Assembly: GCA_037903355.1 (NCBI GenBank) | Contig: JBAJFE010000014.1 | Span: 4,526,001 to 4,590,000, forward strand | Length of the DNA: 64,000 nucleotides | Direction: 5' to 3' | DNA from: Trichuris trichiura | Taxonomy: Eukaryota > Nematoda > Enoplea > Trichinellida > Trichuridae | In this document: one piece after another, positions 11,148-25,000 of the stretch | Numbering within the stretch: position 1 is the stretch's first letter | Layout: every line of letters starts with the position of its first letter | Notes under the pieces: generated by a model | Database searches by the model: none | What the model saw: the letters and a program-made list of their open reading frames with translations, nothing else | What the model was told of the DNA's origin: nothing | Position numbers and translations under genes: made by a program

Positions 11148-12121
11148 TATTTGAAGATACGGCCGCCTCAGTTCCTGGTACGCATTTCACACCTGCGTGA
11201 ATTCCTACGCATACATGAGTGCATCCAGCTGTAAAGACCGCGCTATTAATCCTTTTACATGCCTGAGCTAGCTTCTGTTAATCGTGTAACAGAGCCGACC
11301 AACTCATTTCCTTTTGGAGGTATTTATGAGGACTGTTCATCTTATCTGAGTAGTCTATGTCTGGTTTTTTTCTAACGTCTGTACTCTACGCGATATCGTA
11401 TGCTCAATAAAAGGTTATTAAAATGTCCCACAGTTTGTTCGCAGCAATTAAAGCCTAGACACAACAGCCGCAACAATAAATCCTTGAAACTTAGGTCCCA
11501 TGCATACGTGACACTTCATGCACAACATTTATTTGTAAACGCCAAATTAAAAATGGGAAACAAGTCAGTTTTGTCGTACAGCAAAACTGCTCCCAATATA
11601 GTCACAGCAGTTCTGCAGAAATAACCTGAACATAAGATAAAGGAAATTGAACCAGATTGTATTCAAATCCGACGTTCACGAATCGGTGAACTGTCGTTCA
11701 GTGGGATGAAAAAGTATAAAAGACTTCGTGGCGCTATGGAATGAGACGCGGCGTGAAATTCACCTGAAACTTGCCGCCTCAGAAAACAGGAGAAGGTTGA
11801 ACTAAAAATAAATGAAAACCATTAACCAGGATGCTACTGTGCACTATACCATTAAAGGTATTACAATTTTGCATTACCTAATTTCTTGACATTAGCTATC
11901 TAAATATTACTGACGTAAACAGGTTGACTAAGCATGAGCAATCATGCCTACAGCCTTTGCGAGAAAATGGTGTAAAGCACCTCTGCTTCGCGAACAGGAA
12001 GTATTCTTGTCGACAGATGTTACGGAACGTCATTTTTCAGCGCAAAGACATATTTTAGTCTTGGAAGCGAATTACAAGAGTCCTGGAAGGAGGAATTATC
12101 AATACAGTGATGCAACAAATT
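11148..12121. other. Intergenic, no gene seen
   Basis: AT-rich with short frames only. It lies downstream of the sepiapterin reductase stop and would hold its 3'UTR. Confidence 0.4.
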
Positions 12122-13046
12122 TTAAACTTGCTTATTCTCTGCAGTGCAGAAGGCGCCCGACTCGAAATCGTTTCTTTTAAGGCAGTCAACGAACTTCTCA
12201 GCGACGAACTCACTGGTAGCAAATGTGCTTTTGTCCATGCCGTCTAGAAAATTCATTGTTAATACAAAAGGATCATGACTTCTAGTGGAGCTACAACTGG
12301 CTGAAGATGGAAACCAACCTTTAGACCATTCCTTAATTTTTGTAGAATGAGTCTTTTGATAAATTTCCATTTGCATGTCAGTAGACACAGGACCAGGATT
12401 AAAATTCAAAACACGGATTCCAGTTTCTTCGGCAGCAAAGCAGCGGTAAAAAGCATCTCGTGCAGCTTTTCCTGTATAGTAGAACTAGTGGAGATGAATG
12501 AAGTATAGAATTGAATTTCCCACCAGCGGAATATAAGTGAAGGCTCGGGATTGACAAATAACTGGCGCCCGAGCTGATGTTCACCGCCACGCGTTCTTTC
12601 GCAAAGTGTTCGTCGCATAAGGCAAAAAACACGTTGTTAAAAATTATGAAGGAAGTTACGTTGAGAGCAAAATAGTCCCTGACTAAATCAACGTTCGTCA
12701 ACTGCAATGCAGGTAAATCTATAGGACCAACGGTAGCAGCATTTTGGATGAGCAAGGCTAAATCAAATCTAGCCGTGCACGTTTCCTCAATCGCTCTATT
12801 CAGCGCCGTATGGTACAGTTCTTTGTTCACATTGCTTAGGTCAAGTGGAAGAATAGAAATAGAAACATCAGTTGCTTCGGATAAAGCTTCCACTCTGACA
12901 GCTTCTAATGCCTTTTGGTCGCGAGCAAGCAAAATCACATGAGATTTTGGGCCCAAGTGTGATACCAGTTTAAGACTAATCGCCTTACCAATTCCACGAC
13001 TCGCTCCCGTGATTACACACAAAGTCTTTTTGCCTAACAAGGTCAT
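12122..13046 (-). CDS. SPR: Sepiapterin reductase
   Basis: Two exons, 12524-13046 and 12122-12471, split by a 52-bp GT..AG intron, giving 290 residues (family about 260). The enzyme is a cytosolic short-chain dehydrogenase that makes the last NADPH-dependent reduction to tetrahydrobiopterin, the cofactor of aromatic amino acid hydroxylases. Seen: the Rossmann motif VITGASRGIGKAISLKLV at the N-terminus, LLARDQKALEAV, then ISILPLDLSNV, IQNAATVG in place of the usual NNAG, YFALNVTSFIIF, VNISSGAS with the catalytic Ser, and LHLYSAGKAARDAF with the YxxxK pair split by the intron. RVLNFNPGPVSTDMQ is diagnostic of sepiapterin reductases. The end SGAFCTAENKQV corresponds to the family's SGAHVDFYD. 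An upstream in-frame ATG at 13061 (MFKTK) is possible; 13046 fits the family start better. Confidence 0.88.
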
Positions 13047-13061
13047 TTTTGTTTTGAACAA

Positions 13062-14580
13062 CTTTCTATAAATAGAATTGTAAAATACTACAAATTACAA
13101 ACTGTAGAATAGTTAGAGGTCATTCTCGTCAGAAACGATTAACTGATTAACCTTGGCGGTCAAAAAAACTACTTTATTGTTATTCTACTATACTTCATCG
13201 GCAGGAAGAAACAAGCTGACTTCACACAGTACAGCGTTTTGAAGTAAACATTGTATATAATTAACTAGACAATGACGTGTTTCTCATTGATCATTCCATT
13301 GTAAACTTACGTATAGACATACCAGGAGATTTTTTTCCCTACGCCAAACGACAAAAAGGAGTCTAACCATGCAATTAAAAACTAAACAAAGAAAACTACT
13401 TCGACAGATCGCTTCCCACTCTTTAGCTAAGCGCAAGTTCGTATCGAAAATTTATGCATTTTGCCCCTACAAATTTTCGAGAAACAGTTAACGTGTTGCA
13501 AGCACTTAACGGACTTGCCATTAATTTGGATTTCCGAAATACGTTCTTTTAAGTTGTAATACACACAACGGAACACATTAGTGACGCTGCTTGGCGTTCT
13601 TCCCTTCGAAGCGCTTCAGTGACTGCTACTCAAGACAAACGGTTTTCGTACCTAAGCAACGAATCGGTCGAGACAAAAAACTTGCACGGCTTTAAGTATT
13701 CAAATGTACTGCATATGGGTAAAGGGGTGCTGACTGGAGGATCTATCTGAAAAGGACACGACTCTGAGTCAAACTGGCCCTGTATTCTGGGTTGAACGCG
13801 TCTCCTAAGGTGGCATGACGACGTCTAACACAGGGCACAGAACGCCAATAGGTACAGAATCCGATTCGATTCTGACTGGCTGTGTCAAGGTGGCTGTGGC
13901 AACTGGCTTGTTCCCTCAAAAGCAATCTGTTTCGCTCTTCTTACCTCACTGCCTGCAGACAGTCCTTCCCGTGGCTGCGGCTGCCGGTTAAGTCTCAGGA
14001 ATTGCAGGCGGCAGTAATTGAGAATGCAGATGTAAAAAGAATCGCAACTTGTTTCATTGTCCTCTTCCAGAGGTAGAAGGAACCTAGTAGAGATCTGCTT
14101 CTCCCTCACTGCTGTTCATCCATAAACTGGTGGGGTATCTGCAACTTAATCGCAATTTCCGTTTCTTATAAACGGAACGAACCCTATCAAAAGAACAAAA
14201 CTCCAAGCCTCCCTAGTGTAAACAAACTGAAACTTGGGTAGGTATGTTTTAAACAGAACTTGTAATCTAACTAATGCTTAGGTCCGTTAAAATTCAAAAA
14301 GTAGCTGTTTTGAGAATGTGAGACCTGTTGCAGAGATCAGCCGTGTAGATTCAGCAGCATGAAAACGATTCTTGTGACGGCGTAAAAAATCTGCATAGGA
14401 AAATAATCCTTGCAAAAGAAGAGAAGGAAGAAAAAAATTAATAAGCAAGACTTCCTGAAATGGTACGAGTGTTTAGCTATCATCGGAGATTATTACCGTG
14501 CGGTAAAAGCAAGTGTAGAATTGCTGTTTACTGCTACTACTATCAGAACTAGGCAAAATCCCGAAATAAAAAAGGGCTCA
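13062..14580. other. Intergenic, no gene seen
   Basis: The first 100-200 bp would be the sepiapterin reductase promoter. The rest shows short overlapping frames without recognisable domains. Confidence 0.4.
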
Positions 14581-14938
14581 TCAAGAACCTTCCCGCAGCG
14601 GTAATGCGCTGCAGTAGTTCACGCCGACTTCTCCGCTGCAGTCGTCATTGTTCATGAAGCTACAGCAAGCGGTTTCTGTCTCGTTTATGGACAATGCCCA
14701 CGGCGGATAGCCTACCTTCACATTCGAGGGATGTTCGAAAAGTTCCACGAAAAACATCGCAGTTTTAATAGGACAGTAACCGTTTGTATCATGATATACA
14801 AGCACATGGCTGCAGGCACACGGGTTCCTGTTCATTGAGTCATGCAGATAATACAGCCAAAAGCGAGAGCTAATACGCGTGATTACGTGCCCACAACCGT
14901 TAGCGTGTACCACTCGTTTTGCGAAGCAGCAAATCCAT
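14581..14938 (-). CDS. Cysteine-rich open frame, unrecognised (possible exon)
   Basis: A minus-strand frame of about 118 codons has cysteines spaced in a way that looks like an extracellular domain (NPCACSHVLVYHD, then NGYCPIKTAMFF, TACCSFMNNDDCSGEVGVNYC). No signal peptide, start or splice partner can be fixed, and there is no family I recognise. It may be an exon of a secreted protein or a chance frame. Confidence 0.22.
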
Positions 14939-16415
<1,477 letters not shown>

Positions 16416-16574
16416 TTGACGGAGTTCGTATTGTTGTGTACCGTTGGGAGTATAGAATAAACTTTTTTTCTAACGAAGCATGGAAGGAAGCGCCGCAATT
16501 ACACCATCTCTGTCTTGTGTCCAGCGATCCCCACAGCGTTCAGTGTTAATAAACTTGTACTACTCTTGCGTTTT

Positions 16575-16872
16575 GTTCCAGCAGCATTCGTCTACAGATG
16601 GCTTCTCTGCCCTCCTTGAAAGGTCTTATCCACTCATAGACAACCGACTTAGATGGTGCACTACTTCTGTAAACCTGTTGCAAAGATTGAATAATCCTCT
16701 TCGGCTGCCAACCAAGCTTGGACAAAATGTAATGACCTCAAAATGAAGATTTCCCATATCACGAGAGAAACGATTACTTTAGGAGCAGCTTGTACCACAC
16801 TGGCGCAACGTCGGATAAGACTACCATTCCTTACAAGTCCGAAGATAACTGAGATATGATCAAACATGTTTT
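16575..16872 (-). pseudogene. Mariner-like element, 5' fragment
   Basis: In reverse sense this matches the start of the mariner copy at 22358-22660 block by block (CAAACATGTTT, GTAAACCTG..GCAAAGATTGAATAAT, GCCCTCCTT). The encoded piece corresponds to the N-terminal helix-turn-helix segment of mariner transposase. No catalytic part follows, so it is a truncated copy. Confidence 0.65.
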
Positions 16873-18170
16873 GGTCCATCGGTTGGCGTCCTGTGAGACA
16901 ACAGGTTTTCGAAGTGGGCGATATCGCCCCCCGGAGGGGGCAATAAGAAAGCATAGGGGGACGATGGGAACCCCGTTCGGGGTCGATGGGAATCACATAA
17001 GAGGAACTCTGGCAGAATTATCCCGAGTGCAGGAGGGCTATCAGAGAGACCGCCGTAGTAAGAGTGCTGACTATTCACGCAGGAAACGGCACACCTTTAC
17101 ATCTTATCATTGCTGCTCGAGTTGAAAAAGTACTAGGACGCAAAACGCTATTGGTCTCGGAAAGGTTGAGTTTGCTTGCAAATTATCAAAGTCATGTTCT
17201 GAAGATTTCGTTCCCTTTGAGCGCAATCTTATAATTGTGAATTAGCAGACTTACACTTTGAATTTCCAATTCGCAACAAGGTTGTCCTTGTGTACGCGCT
17301 TTCAGTTTCCCTAAGTGAAAGTATGTCTAATGATTGAAAACTGTTCTGATGCTGTGGAATCATCAGAACAGGCAGATTCCCTTTTGGTTTTGTTACTCAC
17401 TATGGTCACGCCCCGCCAGGGGGACCTTTTGGAGTCTGAGGGGCCCAAGCCAGGAAGCTTAGCACTAAGAATCAGATTGTTCTCGAGATACTGTACAACA
17501 GCTTGCGCCAAAACATTATACAGGAAGACCTGTAGCCGCAGTTTCTCTTTGCCTGCCCCCACACTTTAACGTTACGCTATACGCTGCTTGGATAAGAAGT
17601 TTAAACGGCTCTTGCCGTTTCTGCATGTCCGAATCGACTTAATCATAAAGCTAATCGGCTTATTTATTTAGTCAACGAGAGAAGGACTGCTCTCCTCTGC
17701 AGTCAGGCAAGCGTAACAGAGCTTAGAGCGGACATTTAAAACTGAGAGCCCCCTGAGGGCCGCACAGGCGACTTACTCAGGTCATTTAAAAGAAATTACT
17801 GCACAGTATTTTAATTCATTATATACAGACACACAATGTGCATAATTGATTTGTCCATCTTCATGAATGCAAAGTAATGAAGTTATGCAACAAAGGAACG
17901 GAGTTTTAAACGGCAATATAGACTCGTACGTAGCAACAACAAATACATCGTGCAGAAGTTACAACCGCCGAAAATGAACACTTATTTACGACTGTTGAGT
18001 CATTCTGTACAGCATTCTTTTTGCAGCCTGCAGATACACTTGCAAAGAGCCACATACGGCCGGCCCTCAGGGCGCCAGTTTGACATGCCTGACTTAGAAT
18101 AACATCGTATTGCTAAACGGTAACAAGCTATTAGCGTCGTATTCTTCCTTATCTATGATTCACTGATCTC
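16873..18170. other. Repeat-derived intergenic region
   Basis: No gene seen. GC-rich blocks at 17400-17460 and 17740-18085 (GAGAGCCCCCTGAGGGCC, GGCCCTCAGGGCGCC) resemble ends of hAT-type elements but cannot be paired with confidence. Confidence 0.35.
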
Positions 18171-18480
18171 TGGATGCACATTAAATACTCAATAAACACC
18201 CGCGCATTGCATTGAGAATGAAGCTCTGTCTAACAAACCTCTGAATGTGCAGACCGGTATTACGCAAGTTCGACCTGTGAAATTCAGAAAACAAACGCTT
18301 CCCAAAAACTTTGCAAAATAAATTTCACGGGTCAAATAAACTTCCGCATTACCATTATGGAAACAGCCGCACAGCATAAGGTGCCCCAATGAACGAAACT
18401 TCTGAGCTAGCGTGCGAGAGGCAGCCTCAATTGGAAGCATCAGAGCGTGACCTGTCCAAGCATTTGACTTTATCATAGCG
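18171..18480 (+). repeat. Interspersed repeat family A, copy 1
   Basis: Shares blocks GATGCACATTAAATA, AAATTTCACGGGTC, ATTATGGAAACAGCC and GGAAGCATCAG with copies at 20164-20406 (reverse), 40151-40393 and 47740-48005. No coding capacity is seen, and its class is unknown. Confidence 0.65.
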
Positions 18481-19086
18481 CCAAACACACACTTTGTGCT
18501 CACTCTCACACCAACTCACGGTATTCATCCCAAAATCACGATATATGCGCATTCATAAAACGCTCACTGTTACCCGCAGTCACCTGTGGAACGCGAACCC
18601 CGCGGATACGGAGGCCTCACTATATTTCCCAGCCCGCAGACTGACCCAGGTCAAAAGTCTAATGCACATTAAGTAAGCTATTAGCCCGGACGAAATTTAT
18701 TCCCAAGATATCCAAATTCAAATTAAACAATCTCAGAACCAGCGCACGCAGATTTTGTAGGCCTAAAAGCAGCGTTCCTTTTCCTTGAAAACGTAACGAT
18801 AGAACCTATATTAACTGCTACGCCGCTAAACAAAATACAATTCTAAAATCACGACAAAAGTATATTTGAGTACTAACAACAACTAGCTTTTGTCTCGTAA
18901 GTTGAACAATCTTAGCTTTAATACGGTTTATTTGAACCTGCGCATTATTATTACTTTTTTCATGGCGGTTCTTTCCATGGGTGACAGCCAGGAACTCAGT
19001 TTAAAGTAATCCTGTCATTTTACCGCTCATTTAGTTGAACTGTCCACTGATTTGCATTTGCGTTGCTTAATTTGTGCGACTGTTCA

Positions 19087-22000
19087 ATGCCACTTTACGG
19101 GCTTCTGTCGCCGTTAGATTGTAGCACGCCAACAATAAGAATTGACAAAAAGAATTTTACTGTCGGCAAGTACGTTTCATTTTTAGCATTTGGACGAGTT
19201 TATAGTTGAATAACATTGCAGAGATCAATCTTGTGACGTTGTGCTCAGGGCACCGGGTATCCAATCGGTGCATGGGCACTTTACCGTTAATCATAATAAT
19301 GAGGTAGGTGCATTCTTCCACAGTATAAACATCTCAGCATTCATCCTGTTCATCACATTTTTAAATTTGAGCGCTTATAATTGTCAAAACTCTCGTTTAA
19401 TGTTTTCTCCATCCGCAGCTTTTCGTTAAGCGCTGTAGCGCTCAGAGCCGGGTATCGGTTGGTGGACAGGAGGTGACTTGCGCATCGAGAATCAAATTAG
19501 GCGACCGCGTCCAGCTCGGGGACGCAAACTTCATTTTTGACAAGGCGCCAGTACAAGAGACTCCATTACGTTCAAAGAGTGTCACTTCTGCGCTGTCCAA
19601 CGACGTTAAGACCAAGCAGTTAAACTACGAACCAGGTTAGTAACTTGTTTGACATTTCGCGCGTTGCGCACACGGTTTCAGTGTGAACATTAAGCGTTTA
19701 TGCAGTTATAAAACAAAACTAACAATATGCACTTTAATTCAACGTTACAGAACTATTTGTGCGGCGTTAAAACTTGCATCCGTACAGCATCATTTCTAAC
19801 CACTTTTCCCGAGTACTTGTGGATGCCTTTTACTTCCCTTGCACACTGATGTTCCTTCCATGAAACAGTACATTATTTTGTAGCTCCTTCAGTGCGTTGA
19901 CTAAAATACCTTGGTTATTACGGTTCTCTTGTGTTTTTGTCTGAAATCAGCAACCGTACCTGAAAACATTTACAGTAAGACTTCCCTATGCGCGGTGGAT
20001 ACATTGCACGAATGACCGTGGGTAACGTAAACCGCAAATGGCATCGTACTTTTTACAAAAACGTACATATCGTGACTTTGAGGTGGGTACAATTTAGTTG
20101 GCACAAAAGTGAGCACAGAGAGAATACAGTTGACATTAAGATAAAGTCGAGTTCTTGGACAGGGCATGCGCTGATGCTTCCAATAGACCCAATCTCTCGC
20201 ACACTATCTTTGAAGTTTCTTTAAATAAGACTCATAATACTACGTGGCTGTTTCCATAATAGCATTATTAAAATTCGACCCGTGTAATTTATTTTGCAAA
20301 GCTTTCGAGAAGCGTTGGTTCCTGAAATTTCTCTAGTACGATTACCCATTTTCACGCGCCCGTTAGAAACAGCGACATTATCGAGCCAATACGCAGCTAT
20401 TTGTTGAATATTAAATGTGTTCATAGTGATGTGTCTTTACTAGGGAGAGTATGTCCCGTTGATATGTAAAATAAACTTTAATTTCCGGAACTTTCGGGAC
20501 TATCGTGAACCGAAACATTCGGAAATTAAGGTTTATTTTACATATCAACGGGATATGCGCTCCCTAATAAAGACACATCACTATGAAAACCTATAGTCCC
20601 GTACCAAAACATCACATCTTCAATATTAAATGTGCATCCGCAGATCAGTAAATCATCGATAGGGAAGCATACGACGCCAATAGCTTGTCATGGTTTAGCA
20701 CAGTGATTCTCACGGTGCGGTATGTGCCCCACCAGGGGCCCCTTTGATCTGTGGGGGGCATATGCCCCACCTGGGTGATCCTGTTGAAGTGCACAGGAGC
20801 GTATGGTCAACGGGTCAGGTATTGTACCCCTGTGCCTAAGAGAATGCTACATGCTGTTGCATCACGCAATTCTGATTGGCTGGAAGGGAGGACTGGGGGC
20901 ACCTGACTCAGAGGTGAGAAATTAAGTGTTCGACATACTATCCGGGAAACTCTTTCCCCACAGAACTTTGTGCAGCACCTACACTATAACGTCCCGGATG
21001 CCTTGCATCCTCCCATCCAGCCAATCAACGCACCAGAAATCGACTAATCAAAATTGGGCCCTCAAACGCTCGGAAACGTTCACAGGAAAGCCCTAGCGAC
21101 CCTGACATTGAAGAGATTTGGTGTAACAATACTGAACTGCTCTTTGCTCTCGGCCACCTTTACCTGACCACAGCGAAGAGCAGTTCTTGTTATAAAAAAA
21201 ACCTATGCAAACTAATATTAGCTACATGAAGAAGCTCATTTTTGATTATTACTCCATCTTGCACATACAGAAAGTCAAAGAACCGCTTTGGCTTCTTATG
21301 CAGGCAGCGAATTGCGTAATATTAAAGTGCTTGGGCGGCTGAGAAAGAAGCCATGCATACAGAGGTCTTTGTGTTTATCATCCGCGTCTCTGCAAACGCC
21401 GTACTAGAAGGGTGTAGGCGCAGCGTTGGATTTGTAATGAGTTAAGAGTGGGTGCACACCAGAAGACATTTTCGCAACCTTTGATTGCATACATGAAAGA
21501 TCGCTCTGACGGAGCTACTGTAGCGCATTCTACTCTACAAGTGTCCATTACCGTAGTGGATTCGAGGAAACTTGCATCGGTGGAAATTTGTAGCAGGAGG
21601 CTTCATACATTCAGCAATCGCTTTTCTTTCTGTCAGCATTGACAACGTCAGGCCTGTTTTCATCTCTGCAGCAATTTTGCTGTTCATATCCTCACTCAAA
21701 GATTGCCTAGATAACGTGACAAGCACTTCGTAACTGCAATCGCCTATTGCATTTTCGCTTGGTTCCCTGCTATTTATCAGACGGTCAATGCTGATTTCAA
21801 AGGTTTCTTGGCGTTGATGCCATCTTGGTGATATTGCTCTCGCGAGGTGGTTAAACTGGTGCAAGCGTCACAATTGTTAGTCTGTCTAGTCCGTTAATTG
21901 CTGGTGACAGGTGGCACACCAAGCCCTCGGTAGCCATGTCACTGGATAGTAACTTTAACGAGAATAAGATTGACGCTTTTACTAGGAACTGCACCTCTAG

Positions 22001-25000
22001 CTTCCAATGAAGCAGTTGATTTTAGCGTGGACGTATACTGACTTCATGCTACTGTCGTCCACTTCAGCTGCGCCTTAAAGTCCTTATTCAGTCTCAAGAG
22101 AGTCGTACTCTCTTTCAATCTTCCAATTTTTTTATTACCGCGCTGAAGACGGTATGTGATTTACCCGTAATGCTTCGCCAAAAACTACACCAAAGTTGAA
22201 CGATTATAATTCGATAGATTCAATGGAAGCATTAGAAATCGCGTTACATGAAATTGAAATTAAAAAGTCGAATACACAAACCATCGGAAATTCATTACTA
22301 AGAATTCACGAGAGATGTTGGGAAAGTTCCCGGAAAGATAGTGCAGTGTCTAACAGGATTAAAACATGTTTAACTATATCTCTGTTATCTTCCGACTTGT
22401 AAGGAGAGGTAGCCGTATTCGACGCTGCTCAAGTGCCGTACAAGCTCCTTCTAAAGTAATCAGTTTTTTTGGTGATATGGAAAATTTTCGTTTCGACGTC
22501 AGAGCTAACATTAAATTTCTATCCAAGCTAACTTGGCAGCCGAGGAGGATTATTCAATCTTTGCAGCAGGTTTACTGAAGTAGTGCACCAGCTAAGTCGC
22601 TTGTCTATGAGTCGATAAGGCGTTTGAAGGAGGGCAGGGAGGCCATCAAAGACGACCGGAGAATAGGAAGACCAGCGACCGCTGTGAGCGAAGGAACCGG
22701 GTTCTTTGCCGGAACCTATTGGAAGGAGACCGCAGAATTACCATCAGGAAGATTGCTAGAATAGCTGGGATCTCGTTCCATTCAACATTTGGAATACTAC
22801 ATGAAACCCTTTCAACTTGGTGGGTCCTGAAAGCGTTGCGCGAAGAACAGCTGGTTCGACCCGTTAATCTTTCTCGGGACCTTTTAACGGAGATTGAAGC
22901 AAATGAGAGTGGACTTTTTGACTGTATCGTGAAACGTGCATCTACCAGTGTGATCCCGAGAGTAAGATACAATCCAAGCAGTGGTTACTGAGGGGATCAG
23001 CAGGTCCAGTCAAATTCAAAGCGGAGCGGTCGGCCAGAAAGGTGATGGCGACCATACTCTGTGACCCGGACGGAGTAATTCTGACTGACTTCCTCCAAGG
23101 AGAATGAACAGTCACGGCAAGCTCTTGCGAAGCAGTATTGCGAAAAGAAAACTGGAAAGAAAACGGCGTGACAAGTTGCACGTCGATGTCCTTTTCCATC
23201 AGGATAACGCGCGGGCTCGTTCGTCCAGGACCGTAAGAACTGCTCTTCGTGTGTTTCGGTGAAAAGTCATCCCTCACCCGTCCTGCAGTTCAGATGTTGC
23301 CCCGTCAGACTTTTTCTTCTTTCCAAATATAAAAGAACATTTAAAAGGCATGCTCTTCAAGTCGACAAATGACGCGAAAGGCGCCGTCTCGACTTGATGC
23401 AATCCAAGATTCTACACGGAGGGTCTGCGGAATTGCCTAGAGGTTGATGGACGGTATGCTAGGAAATAAGTTCGATATCATTGCAATTAAACTTTTTACT
23501 TACTTTTTTCGAGAACTTTTCAAACAGCACTCGTATGATCAATATTAATCCTTTGGGTTACCGTGAGGATGAGTTTGCGAAAATTTACAACCGTTTACGT
23601 GGCAGACCAATGGTTTTACTGGGCTCATCGTTGCTCAACTGACTAATGATCAGTTGTAGCACTGCCCACAATCTGATCAGGTTATAATCGAAGGGTACAG
23701 TTGAAAACAAGTAAAAAAAAGTTTTGATACTGTATATTCCGAAGTCGAAAAAGCCAGCCAAAAATTTCTGTAGGTAAAAATGCGATCACAACAATCAAAT
23801 TGGCCTAGTAGAAAAGTCGTTTACTCTTTTCTACAACTTATGTTTGTTTCTCAGATTCTAAATTGCCGGTATTAATACGTTGCTTCAGCCTAGTAAGCAG
23901 TAATTTTCACTTTGCAATGATTTGCTTAATTTCGCGAGCAATTTCTCATCTACCGTCGACTTTCATAAGAGGGAGCATATCTGTAATGTTCCAGATGTAC
24001 ACTGCAATTACATTGACTAGAACCTTCGCCAATTACAGATCCAGGGACCTGTCTTCTACGATTTTCCGGAACCTCATTGTTTTCTGTACTGATCAAAATC
24101 TGGTTTCAATGCTGCTGTTTTACCGTTCCTATAAGGTGTCACGTAAGGTCCATATGTTCTTGAAGCACCCAAAAAGTAGGCGTTCCTATTCCCACGGATG
24201 ACGCTGTTTCAGCCGATTTTATTAAAATCTCTTGCATCATATTGTCAGACAAGGTACCTTGATTGAACACAAAATTTAGTATTTACCAATGTCTGTGTGA
24301 TCAGCGTGCCCTTGGACCAGGAACTGTACTTCTATTTCCCAGGGTATTGTTGTTTTCGTATCCATGTCCAAATTGGGATTCATGTCCGAGCATTCATGGC
24401 AGGGAATACCAGTTTACTATTGCTGAGTTCGATATGATAAGCTGCCATTTGTCTGTCCATTGTGCAGGTGGCAATTGCCTTTCTCGCGCTGATAGCATAA
24501 GGTTAGCAGTGTCAATCTTTGCTAGGTGCAGACTTTGAAAGGATCCAGATTGTCTGGTATTATGTTGTTCTCTTTTGACGTCCAGCGGTGTTTCTGAAAA
24601 ATGGAGAACTAGTTGATCTGCAACTATGCCTACTTCAACAGTGTGTAGAAAAAATCCAATTCACTTTAAAATGGTTTATGCAAAAAGCTGCCGTCCCATT
24701 ACTTTAACGTGAAAAATAACGTAGCAAGTACCTTTGCCTGAATGAGTAGCTATTCGTGCAATCCTTGTGAGGACCATATATGAAAGGGTTATTCTCTGGT
24801 AACGTGATGAGCAAAAATTCTTTCCAACGGAAAAGCTGTGCAACTAAAAATAATTTGCTGCCTCATTTTAAAGGTAACCCATCTTGAGACATAAGATAAT
24901 CACTTTACTTTTACATGACCAAATTGTCCAGCCTTTTCGTCACAGGACACGACAAGCGCCTCTGTAAACTGTCTATTCATTTTCTTAGGAAAGCGAAGTT

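Noticed and set aside
21535..21864. 109-codon minus frame in the left arm (mirrored at 38693-39022)
   Set aside because: Protein-like composition, but it is inside FHA intron 3, antisense, with no family, start context or splice partners. Identity of the two copies reflects the duplication, not selection.
22130..22180. CTGAAGACGG near 22145 (mirrored at 38410) as an intact ribozyme core
   Set aside because: The downstream GAAA is absent (CCCGTAATGC); at best a decayed copy.
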